The notes under the pieces are model-generated. The model worked only from the letters and a program-made list of their open reading frames with translations, had not been told where the DNA came from and did not search any database. A stretch of DNA of 39,003 nt from BRH-c54 sp036567945 (GTDB lineage Bacteria; Bacteroidota; Bacteroidia; Flavobacteriales_E; Vicingaceae). Below are positions 1-6,531 of this stretch, one piece after another (position 1 is the stretch's first letter; every line of letters starts with the position of its first letter). The position numbers and the translations under genes are program-made. Location of the stretch: positions 1 through 39,003 of the forward strand of contig DATCTM010000028.1 in the NCBI GenBank assembly GCA_036567945.1, read 5' to 3'.

Positions 1-60
1 TTCAAGATGATCTAAAAAAGACATTTCTTTTTTTTCTGTATTTTCGTTTTGGTCGCTCAT
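1..60 (-). CDS. tatC: Sec-independent translocase TatC, N-terminal fragment
   Basis: An open reading frame starts with ATG at 60 on the minus strand and runs off the window edge. Its 20 visible residues begin MSDQNENTEKK and end EMSFLDHLE. The motif MSFLDHLE is the usual start of Bacteroidota TatC, the polytopic inner-membrane receptor of the twin-arginine pathway, where it lies just before the first membrane helix. Only this short stretch can be seen, so the call rests on one motif. The start lies 18 bases downstream of the manC stop on the same strand, so the two are probably co-transcribed. Confidence 0.7.
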   Translation of the reverse strand, partial: MSDQNENTEKKEMSFLDHLE

Positions 61-78
61 TAATTAAAGGGGTATTTT

Positions 79-1158
79 TCAATAAAATTTTTCGTCTTTT
101 GTAAGCTTGATGTCATTAACAAACTGCTTAATTTGTTGTTCATCTTCTTTTTTACACACCAATAGAATGTTATCTGCTTCAACCACTATGTAGTCTTTTA
201 ATCCTTGCAGTACCACTAGTTTGTCTTTAGGAACATTAATAATGTTCCCTTCAGATTCGTATAACATTACATTTTTTCCAACAACAGCATTTTCATGGTC
301 ATCATGTGGTAAATGGGTATAAATAGACCCCCAAGTTCCTAAGTCTGACCAACCAATATCAGCACTCATTACATATACATTTTTAGATTTTTCCATAATG
401 CCGTAATCTATAGAAATGTTTTTGCATTGAGCATAAATAGAAGTGATGGCTTTTATCTCCTCGGAAGTATTAAAAGCTGCTTTTTGTTCTTCAAAAAGTT
501 GAGTTATGGTAGGTAAATGGCTTTCAAATGCTTTTTGAATACTTTTTAAACTCCAAACAAACATGCCTGAATTCCAAGTAAAGTCCCCACTTTGAATAAA
601 TTCTTTGGCTAATTCTAAGTTTGGTTTTTCAGTAAATGTTTTTACTTTTTTTATTTCATTGTCTTCTTCTTCAATAAACTGAATATAGCCATAACCGGTA
701 TCAGGTCGGGTAGGAGTAATACCTAAGGTCATTAAACAATCGTTGTTTTCGGCATAGTTTAGAGCAATGTTGGCAACACGTAAAAACTCTTCTTCTTTAA
801 GAATAAGATGATCGGCAGGAGCAACTAAAATAGTTGCATTGGGGTTTTGGGTAGCAATTTTATAATTCGCATAAGCAATACAGGGAGCTGTATTTTTTCT
901 GGAAGGCTCGCATAGTACTTGACTCTTGTCAACGCCTTTTAGTTGTTCTAAAACTAAGGCTTCATAACTGTCGTTGGTTACAATGTAAATATTTTTTTCA
1001 GGACAAAGTTTTTTTAATCGGTTAAAGGTTTGTTGCAAAAGTGTTTCTCCGGTACCTAGTATATCTAAAAATTGCTTTGGGCGAGCAGTTCTGCTCATAG
1101 GCCAAAATCGGCTTCCAATGCCGCCAGCCATAATTACACAATAGTTGTTTTTGTTCAT
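79..1158 (-). CDS. manC: Mannose-1-phosphate guanylyltransferase
   Basis: 359 residues. The N-terminus carries the nucleotidyltransferase signature MAGGIGSRFWPMSR followed by PKQF (residues 10-30). FTEKP and WNSGMFVW occur further along, as in GDP-mannose pyrophosphorylases. The enzyme makes GDP-mannose from mannose-1-phosphate and GTP for surface polysaccharides. The length fits the one-domain form without the C-terminal phosphomannose isomerase domain. The ATG at 1158 directly precedes the signature, so the start is well supported. It lies upstream of tatC on the same strand and forms the conserved chromosomal border of the cassette array. Upstream on the minus strand is TAATTTAG, a degenerate match to the Bacteroidota -7 element. 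Confidence 0.93.
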   Translation of the reverse strand: MNKNNYCVIMAGGIGSRFWPMSRTARPKQFLDILGTGETLLQQTFNRLKKLCPEKNIYIVTNDSYEALVLEQLKGVDKSQVLCEPSRKNTAPCIAYANYKIATQNPNATILVAPADHLILKEEEFLRVANIALNYAENNDCLMTLGITPTRPDTGYGYIQFIEEEDNEIKKVKTFTEKPNLELAKEFIQSGDFTWNSGMFVWSLKSIQKAFESHLPTITQLFEEQKAAFNTSEEIKAITSIYAQCKNISIDYGIMEKSKNVYVMSADIGWSDLGTWGSIYTHLPHDDHENAVVGKNVMLYESEGNIINVPKDKLVVLQGLKDYIVVEADNILLVCKKEDEQQIKQFVNDIKLTKDEKFY

Positions 1159-1302
1159 TGAAAAATGAATTTAAGATGATTTTTAAAGCTGCTAAATTAG
1201 TAATTATTTGTATGCAATAGTTAGGAGCTTAAATGCAACTTTAGCTAAGAGGATAAATGACGATGTTCGACATCATTGGGGATATGTTTTATTAATTTTT
1301 TC

Positions 1303-1436
1303 CTTCAACGGTTTGCATATGGCTTGTGGCGGTTTCGAGGTACTTTCCTGTCCACCGAAACCAAACTTTGCTACGGAGCGAAAGCCTTGCTGGCAGCCGT
1401 TTACCCGCCATAAGCTATATGCGTTGTTGTGGCTAG
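1303..1436 (-). repeat. attC-like recombination site 1 (end of cassette 3)
   Basis: The imperfect palindrome has arms GCATATGGCTTGTGGCGG at 1315-1332 and CCGCCATAAGCTATATGC at 1405-1422. Of 18 positions, 16 are Watson-Crick pairs. The other two (1321/1416 and 1326/1411) are G.T wobbles on the plus strand and would be A.C mismatches on the minus strand. Outside the arms lie CAAC (1306-1309) and GTTG (1426-1429), the candidate crossover boxes. The outer box GTTGTGGCTAG (1426-1436) repeats, with one difference, the first bases of cassette 3 read on the minus strand (2060 down to 2050). The loop contains a smaller inverted repeat, GGTTTCG/CGAAACC (1331-1337, 1356-1362). Confidence 0.8.
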
Positions 1437-1440
1437 TTTT

Positions 1441-2040
1441 TTATTTTTTATTCATTCGTTCTAAAAATCCTTCTGTTTTTAAGTACTCTATTTTCTCTGA
1501 AAATTTGGATTTCACTTCGATTGCAACGTCTTCATGAAGTTGGTCGGTCAGTTTAATCTTGTTTTCACAAAGTGTCATTGAATAAGTAACTGAAATTTCT
1601 TTAACAATAGTGTCAGTCATGAAAAAATCGACTGCTGAAGTATCAATTTCATTTTCATAGTTGTATTTTCTGGAAACACACTTTGCCCCATAATTCATCA
1701 CCAACTCTCCATTTTCTATTATATAATTTCCTTTTCTCAAGGTTTGGTCAGACATACAGTAGTCCAAGTAGTAAAAACTCATTTCTGAGTCAAACAATAA
1801 CTCACCTGAGCAGCAGTCACACTCAAAATAAAAGGCACAGGTGTCTGTGAAGTGTGTATTACTTCCAATTTCAAATACTTTACCTTTTAAATTGTCAATT
1901 TCAAATTCAGTTGTTGTCGTCAGAGACTTTTTAGGTTGAGAAGTTGTAGTCAATTCTTCAACTTCTTCTTGCTTACTCTGGGTTGTTTGTCCGCATGAAC
2001 TGATTAAAATTCCAATTATGATTATTGAGTAGATTTTCAT
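1441..2040 (-). CDS. Cassette 3 cargo: predicted lipoprotein of unknown function
   Basis: 199 residues. An N-terminal hydrophobic stretch ends in a lipobox (LISSC, Cys16), so it is probably a membrane-anchored lipoprotein. The mature part starts with a Gln/Glu/Thr-rich linker. It then carries a Cys-rich segment (CAFYFECDCC and a later YCMSDQ), which hints at disulfides or a metal site, but I recognise no family. Its ATG lies 20 bases after the cassette core GTTGT, and its TAA stop lies 4 bases from the outer box of site 1. The gene therefore fills its cassette almost completely. Expression probably depends on read-through from upstream or on a promoter inside the cassette that I cannot identify. 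Confidence 0.7.
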   Translation of the reverse strand: MKIYSIIIIGILISSCGQTTQSKQEEVEELTTTSQPKKSLTTTTEFEIDNLKGKVFEIGSNTHFTDTCAFYFECDCCSGELLFDSEMSFYYLDYCMSDQTLRKGNYIIENGELVMNYGAKCVSRKYNYENEIDTSAVDFFMTDTIVKEISVTYSMTLCENKIKLTDQLHEDVAIEVKSKFSEKIEYLKTEGFLERMNKK

Positions 2041-2050
2041 TTTTTCAAAT

Positions 2051-2250
2051 TAGCCACAACGTTTAGTATATGGCAAGTAGGGCAGTAGAAAGCGATAAAC
2101 TTTCAAGTTTGCACTGAGCCAAAGCGTTGTATTTTGTTTTTATCTTATTCATTTTAAAAGCCAAATCAACGATTTGGCGGTGTATGTAAATAGCACTGAA
2201 CTTTCGTAAACCACCGAACGCCCTATTTGCTATATACAGTGTTGTAAACC
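2051..2250 (-). repeat. attC-like recombination site 2 (end of cassette 2)
   Basis: The arms are GTATATGGCAAGTAGGGC at 2066-2083 and GCCCTATTTGCTATATAC at 2220-2237. Of 18 positions, 16 are paired. The two exceptions, at arm positions 7 and 12 (2072/2231 and 2077/2226), are again G.T on the plus strand, at the same arm positions as in site 1. Boxes CCACAAC (2054-2060) and GTTGTAAACC (2241-2250) flank the arms. The right box is an exact 10-base copy of the minus-strand sequence at the start of cassette 2 (2983 down to 2974). The loop is 136 bases, the longest of the three sites. Confidence 0.8.
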
Positions 2251-2256
2251 GTTTTT

Positions 2257-2967
2257 TTATTTTTTCGATTCAATTTTCTTTATAAAGTCTATGTTATCTA
2301 ATTCCACTTGGGTCAAGAAATCTGAAACATCAACGTGTTGTGGTCGATACCAATTTTGTTCGCTGAAGTACTGTTCCATTTTTCCACCTTCTTTAAAACG
2401 ATATCCATATCTGGCAAATACTTCGTTTCTCATTATTTGCAATGTCTCTTTGTCGAGTTGGGATAATTCATCTTCCGTCAAATGTCGAGTAGAGACTTGA
2501 GGATAATCGCCTTGATAGAGACGAGCTGATACTTTCAGTCTAATTCCAATTTCATAGCGTCCATCTTCGAGCCATTCAGTCCAAGGGTTGTTGATTTTCA
2601 AACCTTTGTATGTTCCTGTACTGTCTGTGTAAATTACAAACTGTCCTGTGTGTTGGTCAGATTTGAAATTTCCTTTCTTGTCAATTTCGATATTGGTCAA
2701 GGTTTTATAAGTCCATTTCCAAATACCTGTTCCTTCTTCCCAATATCCTTGCATTACTTGTCCAACAATGAGCGTGTCAACGAAGAAAAGTTTTAAGTCA
2801 GATTCTGATTCACTCTCTCCGAATTTGTAAAATCCTTCGTATTCCAATTCAAATTTAGGAAGCCAAGGTTTTACATTATCATCAGAAATTTCTAAAGCAC
2901 CAATATTTTGTCCGAGCAGGTTAAATGTCGAAATTGTAAGAGTCAATATTGCAAGTACGTATTTCAT
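2257..2967 (-). CDS. Cassette 2 cargo: secreted YARHG-domain protein
   Basis: 236 residues. An N-terminal Sec signal peptide probably ends at the LLGQ site near residue 20. Residues about 160-232 look like a YARHG domain: RNEVFARYGY (180-189), then YF, WY (206-207) and a terminal LTQVELDNIDFI. YARHG domains occur at the C-terminus of exported proteins, probably in the periplasm, and their exact role is not established. The middle part (residues 40-150) has the look of a beta-rich region with WKWTYK and WTEWLEDGRYEIG, but I do not recognise it. ATG lies 11 bases past the cassette core, and the TAA stop is 6 bases from the outer box of site 2. Confidence 0.75.
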   Translation of the reverse strand: MKYVLAILTLTISTFNLLGQNIGALEISDDNVKPWLPKFELEYEGFYKFGESESESDLKLFFVDTLIVGQVMQGYWEEGTGIWKWTYKTLTNIEIDKKGNFKSDQHTGQFVIYTDSTGTYKGLKINNPWTEWLEDGRYEIGIRLKVSARLYQGDYPQVSTRHLTEDELSQLDKETLQIMRNEVFARYGYRFKEGGKMEQYFSEQNWYRPQHVDVSDFLTQVELDNIDFIKKIESKK

Positions 2968-2973
2968 TCAAAT

Positions 2974-3110
2974 GGTTTACAACGGTTTCGAGTATGGACA
3001 GTTGCGGATTGGTTTGCCAGGTTGTGTCCGCTTAAAATAAATATAGCTAAAAACATTGAATATCGATTAAGTATTTAGCTGCAATTGACCATACGCGTTG
3101 TTGTGCGTAG
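2974..3110 (-). repeat. attC-like recombination site 3 (end of cassette 1)
   Basis: The arms are GTATGGACAGTTGC at 2992-3005 and GCAATTGACCATAC at 3081-3094. Of 14 positions, 12 are paired. One exception is a G.T wobble on the plus strand (3001/3085), as in the other sites, and one is an A.A mismatch (2998/3088). The flanking boxes are GGTTTACAAC (2974-2983) and GTTGTGCGTAG (3100-3110). The right box matches the start of cassette 1 on the minus strand (3648 down to 3638) at 9 of 11 bases. The arms are shorter than in sites 1 and 2. Confidence 0.78.
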
Positions 3111-3113
3111 TTT

Positions 3114-3617
3114 TTATTCTTCTAATACAAATTTAAAAGATAGTAGAAATTTCACTTTAACTTTTTTTCCGTTTTGCATTTTCGCTGGTTTCCAATCTGG
3201 TATTTTGGAAATTACTTTATAAGATGCTGTATCATAATCTTTTCGTAATCGTTCAATTATCTCTATGTCAACTACTTTTCCAAGAGTGTCAACTACAAAT
3301 GTTGATTTTATTTTACCTTCTATTTCTTTAAACTCATTTTGAGAAAATTCGAAGTTCTTTTGTATAAAAATAGTTAAAGAGTCAAATCCACCAGGAAATT
3401 CAGGTAATTCACTTAAACTCGCGAAATTAATCTGATTGTCATTTTCATCTAAAAGTTGATATTCCAAATTCAGAGAATTTTTAGATTCCACTTTTTTAAA
3501 TTCCGATTGAGTGAATTCGATTTCATATTCAGAGCTTTTTTCCTTTTCTGTTTTTTCCGAATTCTTACAAGAAATCAGAAGTAAAATTGTCAATATAAAT
3601 CCTATTATTTTATTCAA
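3114..3617 (-). CDS. Cassette 1 cargo: lipoprotein with TonB C-terminal-like domain
   Basis: 167 residues. A hydrophobic start ends in LLLISC (lipobox Cys17), followed by a Lys/Glu-rich linker. From about residue 70 it shows the TonB C-terminal pattern of Bacteroidota: FPGGFDSLTIFI, then KSTFVVDTLGKVVDIEI, then IPDWKPAKMQNGKKVKVKF and a final SFKF. It has no N-terminal transmembrane TonB arm, so an energiser role is unlikely. It may be a stand-alone TonB-CTD lipoprotein. The frame opens with TTG at 3617. No ATG is available near the lipobox, whereas the other two cassette genes use ATG, so the start may have been altered. The stop is 3 bases from the outer box of site 3. Confidence 0.75.
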   Translation of the reverse strand: MNKIIGFILTILLLISCKNSEKTEKEKSSEYEIEFTQSEFKKVESKNSLNLEYQLLDENDNQINFASLSELPEFPGGFDSLTIFIQKNFEFSQNEFKEIEGKIKSTFVVDTLGKVVDIEIIERLRKDYDTASYKVISKIPDWKPAKMQNGKKVKVKFLLSFKFVLEE

Positions 3618-3749
3618 TTCGTGACTTATCTAAAAAATTATGCACAACTTGTTTATATATGTAACTTTATTACATATACCTAACAGATTTTAGTTGTATA
3701 TATGTAGTTTTTGGTTACATATATCTTTTTTTTGTAAATATACATTTTT
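3618..3749 (-). other. attI-like region between recombinase and first cassette
   Basis: This 132-base AT-rich stretch has no gene. It contains one GTTGTGCA core on the minus strand (3648 down to 3641), which marks the start of cassette 1, but it has no long palindrome. Two inverted repeats of one motif lie between the core and the recombinase stop. The first is TATATGTAA/TTACATATA (3656-3664, 3670-3678, 5-base spacer). The second is ATATATGTA/TACATATAT (3698-3706, 3716-3724, 9-base spacer). A fifth related motif, GGTTACATTA, lies upstream of the recombinase near 4900. These could be recombinase arm-binding sites, or operators and a promoter for the array. The position is what an attI site would occupy, and the function is inferred. 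Confidence 0.5.
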
Positions 3750-4883
3750 TTATAAATCATCAAAAGGGCTTTTAATATTTTGTAAGTTTTTGGTACTAAC
3801 ATAAGTGTAAATTTCTGTTGTTCTGCTGCTATTATGTCCTAATAGTTCTTGTATGTATCTCAAATCAGTTCCATTTTCAAGCAAGTGAGTAGCAAAGCTA
3901 TGGCGTAACCAGTGTAAGGTTGCCGGTTTTTTTATGTTCGCTTTTCTTAAAGCTTGCTTTAAAACACTTTGTAAGCTTTCTGCAGAATATTTATTTCCTT
4001 TGAATTGCCCTTCAAAAAGCCAAGTACTAGGTTGGTACTCTTTGTAGTATGCTCGTAACAAATTAATCAGTTTATCGCTTATGGGGGCAATGCGATCTTT
4101 TTTGCCTTTGCTTTGCCTAATTATTAATAGTTTTCTTTTAGAATCTACATCATTAGGTTGTAAGTTTAATAACTCACTTCTGCGTAAGCCACAGGCATAA
4201 ATTAAACTGAGCATAGCTTTGTGTTTTATATTACTGGGAGCGTCTAAAATACTTTTTATTTCTTCTTTAGATAATACATTAGGTAGTTTACGCTCTCTTT
4301 TAGGTCGGTGTATTAAGTCTAAATCTAATGCTTTATGCTCAATTTTTTTATAAAATAATTTTATAGCATTTACTATTTGGTTTTGATAAGAAGCGGAATA
4401 ATTATTTTTTAAAATGTAGTTATTGTTAAATCTTATAATATCTTCGTTAGTAATATCCTCCACTTGTTTATCATTATAATACCTTAAAAAACTATCTAAG
4501 GCATCTAAGTACGTTTTTACTGTATTAGCCGAATATCTTCTACTTAATAACCATTCTTTAAACTGAAAAACTTTTTTCTTTGCGTTTGCATTTAACGTTG
4601 GCAAAGTACTTTTTTCTAATTTAGGTTCATTTGTTTTCTTATTAGAAGGATTAGTTTTAGCAAAAACAGCAGATGTATCTATAAAAGCTATTCCTTTAAA
4701 CACCTGAAAAAGTTCTTTTAAATTGGTTTTATGGTTGGCTATGTACCAACAATTATTGGTTTTACTCCATTTAGCATCAGGAAAAGTTTTTACCAGTTTA
4801 GTAAGTTCTTCATCAATTGGGTAGTACAATCCCAAACAATTTTGTTTTTTATGGAATAGTGGTTTTACGCTAATTTTTTTCAT
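3750..4883 (-). CDS. Tyrosine recombinase, candidate cassette integrase
   Basis: 377 residues from ATG at 4883. The frame could open one codon earlier with TTG. An N-terminal region of about 70 residues (LGLYYPIDEE, then WSKTNNCWYI) precedes a SAM-like core-binding domain (about 98-185) and the catalytic domain (about 200-377). The catalytic set is complete: Arg234 in GLRRSEL, Lys259, His324-x-x-Arg327 in HWLRHSF, His350 in LLGHNSS, Tyr359 in TEIYTYVS. The stretch between WLFEGQ and HWLRHSF is only about 30 residues and lacks the extra helix-containing patch that defines IntI integrases. By sequence it therefore looks XerD-like. Its position beside the array makes it the likely enzyme. A resident Xer-type or phage integrase unrelated to the array is the alternative. 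Confidence 0.85.
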   Translation of the reverse strand: MKKISVKPLFHKKQNCLGLYYPIDEELTKLVKTFPDAKWSKTNNCWYIANHKTNLKELFQVFKGIAFIDTSAVFAKTNPSNKKTNEPKLEKSTLPTLNANAKKKVFQFKEWLLSRRYSANTVKTYLDALDSFLRYYNDKQVEDITNEDIIRFNNNYILKNNYSASYQNQIVNAIKLFYKKIEHKALDLDLIHRPKRERKLPNVLSKEEIKSILDAPSNIKHKAMLSLIYACGLRRSELLNLQPNDVDSKRKLLIIRQSKGKKDRIAPISDKLINLLRAYYKEYQPSTWLFEGQFKGNKYSAESLQSVLKQALRKANIKKPATLHWLRHSFATHLLENGTDLRYIQELLGHNSSRTTEIYTYVSTKNLQNIKSPFDDL

Positions 4884-4998
4884 CAAAAAAATTATTTATG
4901 GTTACATTAGTTAAATTTATATTTAGTCAAAAAATATACATAATACTTGCAAAGTATAAAAATAGCTTACAAAATCAGTAAAATAGTTTTTAAGTTAC

Positions 4999-5652
4999 TT
5001 ACAAAGAGATCTTACCATCTTTCATTACTAACTTTCTATCCGCCATGTTGGCTAATTCTTCGTTGTGGGTAACAATTACAAAAGTTTGGTTGGTTTTAGC
5101 TCTTAAATCAAAAAATAACTGGTGTAACTCTTTAGCAGCAACAGAGTCTAAGTTTCCTGAAGGCTCATCTGCTAATACCACCGCAGGGCTATTAATTAAC
5201 GCTCTACAAACGGCTACTCGTTGTTGTTCTCCTCCGGAAAGTTCTGAGGGTTTGTGGTGCATTCTTGCGGTAAGTCCTAATAAATCAAGCAACTCAATGG
5301 CTTTTTTTTCTGCTTCAGCTTTGGGAGTGTGGTTAATAAATGCCGGAATGCAAACGTTTTCTAAAGCTGTAAATTCAGGCAGTAAATGGTGAAATTGAAA
5401 AACAAAACCAATGTGTTTATTTCTAAAAATAGAAAGCTTTTTATCTGAAAGTACAGAGGTATTTTCATCGTTGATAATTACTTTTCCTTCATCAGCTCTA
5501 TCTAAGGTTCCCATAAGGTGCAATAAAGTGGATTTTCCTGCCCCGGAAGAGCCCACAATAGAAACTATTTCTCCTTTTTTTATGGATAAATCTACGCCTT
5601 TAAGTACTTTAAGGTCGCCATAACTTTTGTGCAAGTTTTCAATAACTATCAT
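4999..5652 (-). CDS. lolD: LolD-type ABC transporter ATP-binding protein
   Basis: 217 residues. Walker A is GSSGAGKST (34-42), the Q-loop Gln is at 86, the signature LSGGEQQ is at 138-144, Walker B is VVLADE (158-163) followed by PSGNLD, and the H-loop His is at 196. The length and the LHLMGTLDRADEG segment fit the MacB/LolD family, cytoplasmic ATPases that power lipoprotein release or related envelope transport. No permease gene is adjacent, which is common in Bacteroidota. The start lies 9 bases downstream of the stop of the barrel protein gene, so the two form an operon. An export ATPase of another MacB/FtsE-like system cannot be excluded. Confidence 0.85.
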   Translation of the reverse strand: MIVIENLHKSYGDLKVLKGVDLSIKKGEIVSIVGSSGAGKSTLLHLMGTLDRADEGKVIINDENTSVLSDKKLSIFRNKHIGFVFQFHHLLPEFTALENVCIPAFINHTPKAEAEKKAIELLDLLGLTARMHHKPSELSGGEQQRVAVCRALINSPAVVLADEPSGNLDSVAAKELHQLFFDLRAKTNQTFVIVTHNEELANMADRKLVMKDGKISL

Positions 5653-5661
5653 CGCTTGTTT

Positions 5662-6426
5662 TTAGTAATAGTAAAATTCCTCTTGTGTTCTCTTGTTTAG
5701 CCTGATAATCCAACCCACTCTAAATCCATAAAGAAAATCGGAGTTAACTTTATTATCGGGCATGCCGGTATCATAATTGAATTTTCTTAAACTTTTTGTC
5801 CACCCATGAGTAAGATCTACTCCTCCAAAAAAGTTGATAAGTCTGTTTTTACTAAGGTACATATAACCGGCAAAAGCATTTACAGCATATCCAAAAGAAA
5901 AACGGTCGTAGCCTTTTTTATGCTCGTCAGTTAAACTGTGAATTGTTCCTTGGTACTTAATACTTATTTTATGCTGAAGTGTTCCAATTCCTCCGTACAC
6001 AAGAAAACCTGAATTCTTATTAGGAGCTAATACATTAAACAATCTTCCACCCACCAGAAAAAATGAAGAACCACGTTGGTCAAAAAAAACTTCTGTGGGT
6101 TTTCCTTCTGAATTGATTATCATGCCATCACTGTCTTTAATTTGATCAAGAATATTGTTTTGTCTAACAGTGGCACCCCATAAGAAATTACCTTTAATAC
6201 CGTAATACCAATTCTTTTTAGTTTTAACAGCAAAGCTACCACCTACATTGTTGTTGGTGCCAAAACGGTCTGCCATATCAGCACCAGTTAGTTGAACAGC
6301 ATAAGAAGCTTTAAACAAAGGAATGGTATAAGCAGAATCTGAAACTACAGGTTTTTCGAAAGCCTGCGACCAAAGTAAATTGGACATAAAAAAAACAAGA
6401 CTGAGGATAAGTAATTTTAGTTTCAT
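5662..6426 (-). CDS. Predicted outer-membrane beta-barrel protein
   Basis: 254 residues with a Sec signal peptide (cleavage near LLWSQA, about residue 21). The rest alternates aromatic and small residues (WYYGIKGNFLWGA, FSFGYAVNAFAGYMYL, FLYGFRVGWIIRL) as in 8- to 12-strand outer-membrane barrels. It ends in FYYY, an aromatic C-terminus typical for BAM substrates. I do not recognise a named family. It is the first gene of a two-gene unit with the LolD-type ATPase, which suggests a role in the envelope. No catalytic motif is seen. Confidence 0.7.
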   Translation of the reverse strand: MKLKLLILSLVFFMSNLLWSQAFEKPVVSDSAYTIPLFKASYAVQLTGADMADRFGTNNNVGGSFAVKTKKNWYYGIKGNFLWGATVRQNNILDQIKDSDGMIINSEGKPTEVFFDQRGSSFFLVGGRLFNVLAPNKNSGFLVYGGIGTLQHKISIKYQGTIHSLTDEHKKGYDRFSFGYAVNAFAGYMYLSKNRLINFFGGVDLTHGWTKSLRKFNYDTGMPDNKVNSDFLYGFRVGWIIRLNKRTQEEFYYY

Positions 6427-6480
6427 TAATACAGAATTTGGTAGTGCAAATTAAAGCAATTTAAAACAAATTAAAATAAA

Positions 6481-6508
6481 AAGAGGCTGCCCTGTGGGAC
6501 AACCTCTT
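6481..6508 (-). terminator. Rho-independent terminator of the subtilase gene
   Basis: On the minus strand AAGAGGTTGTCC, loop CACA and GGGCAGCCTCTT form a 12-pair stem with two G.U wobbles, followed directly by TTTTATTTTAATTT. It sits 23 bases after the stop of the subtilase gene and before the next gene's start. Confidence 0.9.
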
Positions 6509-6531
6509 CCTATAACGAATATTAACTAATT

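Larger units (their letters stand above)
1303..4883 (-). mobile_element. Integron-like element: recombinase plus three-cassette array
   Basis: Read on the minus strand, the order is tyrosine recombinase, an AT-rich region with a single GTTGTG core (attI-like), then three cassettes of about 0.67, 0.92 and 0.75 kb. Each cassette has one gene followed by a long imperfect palindrome. The three palindromes share the layout ACAAC box, 14-18 base arm, 72-136 base variable loop, complementary arm and GTTGT box. For every cassette, the bases after the upstream GTTGT core are repeated as the outer box of its own distal palindrome. manC and a LolD-type gene flank the element. Classical integrons place intI divergent from the cassettes, whereas here it is co-oriented. 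The assignment as an integron-type system is inferred from this architecture. Confidence 0.75.

Noticed and set aside
1262..1274. Small palindrome GATGTTCGACATC near the array end as a fourth site or terminator
   Set aside because: The stem has only 5 pairs and no GTTGT box or T-run follows, so it fits neither an attC-like site nor a terminator.
1208..1537. Plus-strand open frame of 109 codons across site 1
   Set aside because: It covers the palindrome and the antisense of the cassette 3 gene. The apparent protein reads only the repeat and has no family features.
1303..3110. Cassette palindromes as ordinary transcription terminators
   Set aside because: The arms are far apart (72-136 base loops), no T-tract follows in the direction of the genes, and the boxes match cassette-specific ends.
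3114..3617. Cassette 1 protein as a TonB energy transducer
   Set aside because: It has a lipobox instead of a membrane-spanning TonB arm and no Pro-rich spacer, so only the C-terminal-like domain is supported.
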